A DNA stretch of 64,000 nucleotides, taken from contig NZ_JAUSTJ010000003.1 of assembly GCF_030812785.1 (NCBI RefSeq), positions 1,116,001 through 1,180,000 on the forward strand. The letters are read 5' to 3'. A program made the position numbers and the translations under genes. This document shows, piece after piece, positions 61,187 to 64,000 of this stretch. Each line of letters begins with the position of its first letter. Position 1 is the first letter of the stretch. The DNA is from Sphingomonas kyeonggiensis. GTDB lineage: Bacteria; Pseudomonadota; Alphaproteobacteria; Sphingomonadales; Sphingomonadaceae. The notes beneath the pieces were generated by a model. The model did not search any database. It had not been told where the DNA came from and was given only the letters and a program-made list of their open reading frames with translations.

Positions 61187-63546
61187 GCCGCGGCGCTGGC
61201 CCCGCCCTGCGGACTGATGGCCAGCACGCGCGCTTCCTGCACGGGCAGCGGGCGGCCGAAATAATAGCCCTGCACCTTGGTGCAGCCGAGCTGCTGGACC
61301 ATGTGGTGCTCCTCCTCGGTCTCCACGCCTTCGGCGGTGGTCGCCATGCCCAGGCTGTCGGCGAGCGCCACCACCGCGCGGATGATCGCGATCGCTTCCT
61401 TGGTGCCCTTGGATGCGCCCTGCACGAAGCTGCGGTCGATCTTGATCGAGCTGAACCTGGTGTGCGCCAGATAGCCCAGCGAGGAATAGCCGGTGCCGAA
61501 ATCGTCCAGGCTCAGCCGCACGCCCAGCTCCAGCACCTTCTCCAGCACATGGATCGCCTGGGTGCCCTCGCGCATGAATACGCTCTCGGTCACTTCCAGC
61601 TCGAGCCGCTCGGCGGGCAGGCCCGACTGGGCGAGCGCCTGCGCCACCATCGTCGCGAAGCTCGGCGAATGGAGCTGCTCGGGGCTGACGTTCACCGCCA
61701 CACGGATATTGGAATCCCACTTCGCCGCCTCGTCGCAGGCGGTGCGCAGCACCCATTCGCCGATCTGCGGGATCAGCCGGGCATCCTCGGCCAGCGGCAC
61801 GAACTTGGCGGGGGAGACCACGCCGAACTCGGGATGCGTCCAGCGCAGCAGCGCCTCGAAGCCCATCAGCCCGCCCGTCGCGGCGCTCACCACCGGCTGG
61901 TAGTTGAGGTGCATCTCGCCATTCTCGACCGCGCCGCGCAGCGCGATCTCGAGCACGCGGCGCTCCTCGGCCGCCATGTGGAGCTGCGGCTCGTAGCAAT
62001 GGAAGGCGCCGCCGCCGGTATCCTTGGAGCGATAGAGCGCCAGGTCGGCCGAGCGGATCAGCATCTCGGCGGTGCGCCCGTCGCGCGGGCCGACGGCCAG
62101 GCCGACCGAGGCGCCGATGAACAGCGTGTTCTGGTCGATCTCATAGGGGCGCGAGACCGTGTCGATGATCGCCTGGGCCAGCCGCTCGATGCCGGCGGTG
62201 TCGGTCGCGTCGCGTACCACCACGGCGAACTCGTCGCCACCGAGCCGCCCGACCATCTCGTTCTCGCTCATCAGATGCTTGAGCCGCTCGGAGACGCGCA
62301 TCAGCAGCCGGTCGCCCACCGGATGGCCCAGCGTGTCGTTCACTGCCTTGAAGCGATCGAGGTCGATCATCATGAAGGCGCAGCGCGACCCCCATTTCTC
62401 GGCCTCGCCCATCGCCCGGGCCAGCGTCTCGTTGAGCAGCAGGCGGTTGGGCAGGCCGGTCAGGGTGTCGAAGCGCGCCATCTTGCTGATCTGGTCGGCC
62501 GACTTGCGCGCCTCGGTCACGTCCGAGCCGACACCGCGGAAGCCGATGAACGCGTTCGCATCGTCATAGCGCGGGCTCGCCGACATCTCCCACCAGCGCT
62601 CCTCGCCATGGACGAGGACGGGGAGCAGCAGGTCGTGGAACGGCTCGCGCGTCTTCAGCTTCTCGGCCAGCTCGCGCAGGCCGGCGGCGAAATTGCCGTC
62701 TTCCCAGGTCGGGCCGGCCAGCACCTGGAGGAAGGGCATGCCGTTGATCGCCTTGGGGTCGAGGCCCAGCGACTTGGAGAAGCGCGGATTGGCGCGCGCC
62801 ACGCGGCGCTGCGCATCGATTTCCCACAGCCAGTCGGCTTCCCCGTCGCGCTCGCCTTCGCGCAGGAGCAGGCTCAAGGTCTCGTCGCGCTCGGCAATGG
62901 CGATCTCGCCGGCGCGGATCACCACCAGCGCCTTGCCGCGGGCAAAGGTCGCCATCGCGAGCAGCACGGTGAAGATCGCGGAGGCGGCCGCCAGCATCGG
63001 CGAGGCGATCAGCGACAGCGTCACCACCAGCGCGCCGCCGACGATCGAGACGAAAATGATGGTGGCGAGCGGCAGCGCGGCCATCGCCACGGCGCTGGCG
63101 GTCATCAGCAGCGACAGGACGATCCACAGGCCGAGCGCGGCATTGGCGTCCACCGCATGGCCGAAGGCGAGCGGCGCGATCGACCAGACCGCGCCCAGCG
63201 CGATGCCGTCGAGCACCGTATCGCGCACGTCGCTCAGCGGGGCGGTCACCGCTTCGCGGTGACGCCTGGCGAGCCGGCGAAAGGCGACGGCGGCGCCGAC
63301 CGCGGCGACGATCGCGCTCCAGCTCGCCAGCTGCCACAGCGGCACCAGCGGCGCGAGGATCATCGTGACGAGCGACGCGCCGATCACATTGGCGGCAAGC
63401 ATGAACAGCGCCAGCTGGCTGCCGGCATGGAGCTGGGCAGCACGGATCGGCCCCCAGTCGGTGGTGTCCGCCGGGTCGTACAGGCCCAGAAGCGCACGCG
63501 CATCGATGCGCGGCCGGGCGAATTGCGAGGTCGTCTGGCTGTTCAC
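61183..63546 (-). CDS. Membrane GGDEF-EAL cyclic-di-GMP protein with PAS domain
   Basis: 787 residues. Five or six membrane helices in the first 200 residues, PAS domain about 235-345, GGDEF domain with the intact motif (GRLGGDEFAVVVRDATD) about 350-510, and EAL domain with GLMGFEALLRW, VAVNVSPEQL, LDDFGTGYSSLGYLAHTRFS and AEGVETEEEHHMVQQLG, all catalytic residues present. It can therefore both make and degrade c-di-GMP in principle; which dominates cannot be told. Probable role in the motile/sessile switch. Confidence 0.95.
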   Translation of the reverse strand: MNSQTTSQFARPRIDARALLGLYDPADTTDWGPIRAAQLHAGSQLALFMLAANVIGASLVTMILAPLVPLWQLASWSAIVAAVGAAVAFRRLARRHREAVTAPLSDVRDTVLDGIALGAVWSIAPLAFGHAVDANAALGLWIVLSLLMTASAVAMAALPLATIIFVSIVGGALVVTLSLIASPMLAAASAIFTVLLAMATFARGKALVVIRAGEIAIAERDETLSLLLREGERDGEADWLWEIDAQRRVARANPRFSKSLGLDPKAINGMPFLQVLAGPTWEDGNFAAGLRELAEKLKTREPFHDLLLPVLVHGEERWWEMSASPRYDDANAFIGFRGVGSDVTEARKSADQISKMARFDTLTGLPNRLLLNETLARAMGEAEKWGSRCAFMMIDLDRFKAVNDTLGHPVGDRLLMRVSERLKHLMSENEMVGRLGGDEFAVVVRDATDTAGIERLAQAIIDTVSRPYEIDQNTLFIGASVGLAVGPRDGRTAEMLIRSADLALYRSKDTGGGAFHCYEPQLHMAAEERRVLEIALRGAVENGEMHLNYQPVVSAATGGLMGFEALLRWTHPEFGVVSPAKFVPLAEDARLIPQIGEWVLRTACDEAAKWDSNIRVAVNVSPEQLHSPSFATMVAQALAQSGLPAERLELEVTESVFMREGTQAIHVLEKVLELGVRLSLDDFGTGYSSLGYLAHTRFSSIKIDRSFVQGASKGTKEAIAIIRAVVALADSLGMATTAEGVETEEEHHMVQQLGCTKVQGYYFGRPLPVQEARVLAISPQGGASAAA

Positions 63547-63653
63547 CCGGAGGGTGTAGCCCAGCGCTGGTTAGCGAGTGGTTAGGCCGGGAAGGGCGGA
63601 ATGCGGATTTTTCTGGCCGGTCGAAGGAAGGCGGCCTCCCAAAACCAATACCG

Positions 63654-63732
63654 TCATCCCCGCGAAGGCGGGGATCCAGAGTGGCGGCGGGACACCCTTT
63701 ATAACTCTGGATCCCCGCCTTCGCGGGGATGA
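63654..63732. repeat. REP-like 29-base inverted repeat
   Basis: Left arm 63654-63682 and right arm 63704-63732 are exact complements; each arm itself contains the small hairpin CCCCGCGAAGGCGGGG. Such CCCCGCGAAGGCGGGG elements are frequent in intergenic DNA of alphaproteobacteria. Confidence 0.85.
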
Positions 63733-63756
63733 GGGAAGGGGGGCACTTCCCTGACT

Positions 63757-63874
63757 CCCCTCCCTGCAAGGGAGGGGCTGGGGGTGGGTATTTGACCGCG
63801 TGACGGTGAGTTTATGCGGTCGGTAACAGTATCGCCCGGACCCGACCCCCCGACCCCTCCCTTCCAGGGAGGGG
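63757..63874. repeat. Second REP-like pair (CCCCTCCCT/AGGGAGGGG)
   Basis: CCCCTCCCTGCAAGGGAGGGG at 63757-63778 and CCCCTCCCTTCCAGGGAGGGG at 63854-63874 flank 75 bases holding GGGTGGG and CCCGACCCCCC stretches. This is another intergenic repeat unit. With the one at 63654 it fills the 361-base gap 63547-63907. Confidence 0.7.
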
Positions 63875-63907
63875 AGAATTATCTTCCAGTAGGGGGAGCA
63901 GCCTCAC

Positions 63908-64000
63908 TCACCCCGCGATCCAGTTCCCATGGAACCCAGGCGGCACGCGGTGCGGCAGCCGCACGCTCGCCACCGGTTCGCCTTCGAAATCCTGCGCATC
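63908..64000 (-). CDS. Carotenoid oxygenase, C-terminal end
   Basis: The last 30 residues of a gene running off the right edge: DAQDFEGEPVASVRLPHRVP followed by PGFHGNWIAG and a stop. The P-V-A-x-V-x-L-P-x-R-V-P-x-G-F-H-G-N-W pattern is the conserved C-terminus of carotenoid cleavage / lignostilbene dioxygenases, with the His a ligand of the catalytic iron. The substrate cannot be told from this part. Confidence 0.8.
   Translation of the reverse strand, partial: DAQDFEGEPVASVRLPHRVPPGFHGNWIAG

Noticed and set aside
61303..63585. 760-codon plus-strand frame opposite the GGDEF-EAL gene
   Set aside because: Shadow frame; all catalytic motifs are on the minus strand.

Overview
The window is GC-rich alphaproteobacterial DNA. 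It is most likely from a sphingomonad (Sphingomonadaceae). The reasons are TonB-receptor/FecI/FecR genes, a DUF2285-type regulator, a DUF2958/ParB pair and a Trb conjugation module of the kind common in that family, and a carotenoid-oxygenase fragment at the right edge. The species call is inference; no rRNA gene is present.

Left edge (1-5149, minus strand): a transcription unit of an ECF sigma factor, a FecR-type anti-sigma, a TonB-dependent receptor with an STN signalling domain, and the start of an S9 peptidase. This is the uptake half seen beside lasso-peptide clusters of proteobacteria, where the peptidase is a lasso-peptide isopeptidase. No lasso precursor or maturation genes are visible in the window.

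Region 5.9-35.6 kb looks like the cargo part of an integrative and conjugative element. It holds a frameshifted DUF2285 regulator, two copies of a small HTH gene (one frameshifted), a DUF2958/ParB pair, and many separate cargo modules. The modules are an MHYT hybrid kinase; a FixL-like/FixJ-like pair with extra receiver proteins, a CheY-like protein and a chemoreceptor; a three-gene unit around a FIST-like protein; a zinc-ribbon protein; a MarR/epimerase pair; an esterase; a LysR-controlled SDR/epoxide hydrolase/VOC set; an HWE kinase with two receivers; and an ECF41 sigma factor with its carboxymuconolactone-decarboxylase partner. A degenerate intergenic repeat family lies between many of these modules.

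Region 35.7-49.4 kb is the conjugation module: TraG, a CopG-like protein, TrbB, C, D, E, J, L, F, G, I, a DUF2274 protein and a small protein. It is followed by a large serine recombinase whose 3' end runs into a tRNA-Trp gene, the probable integration site and right border. No relaxase, TraF or TrbK was recognised, so the element is either incomplete or continues to the left of the window.

Region 49.5-64 kb, beyond the tRNA, appears to be chromosomal flank. It contains a secreted RHS-repeat protein with a variable C-terminal tail and a small AT-richer membrane gene behind it (candidate immunity), a small YD-repeat protein, a luciferase-like monooxygenase, an unrecognised 252-residue protein coupled to a lipoprotein, a flavin amine oxidase with a partner gene, a GGDEF-EAL protein, REP-like inverted repeats and the C-terminus of a carotenoid oxygenase.
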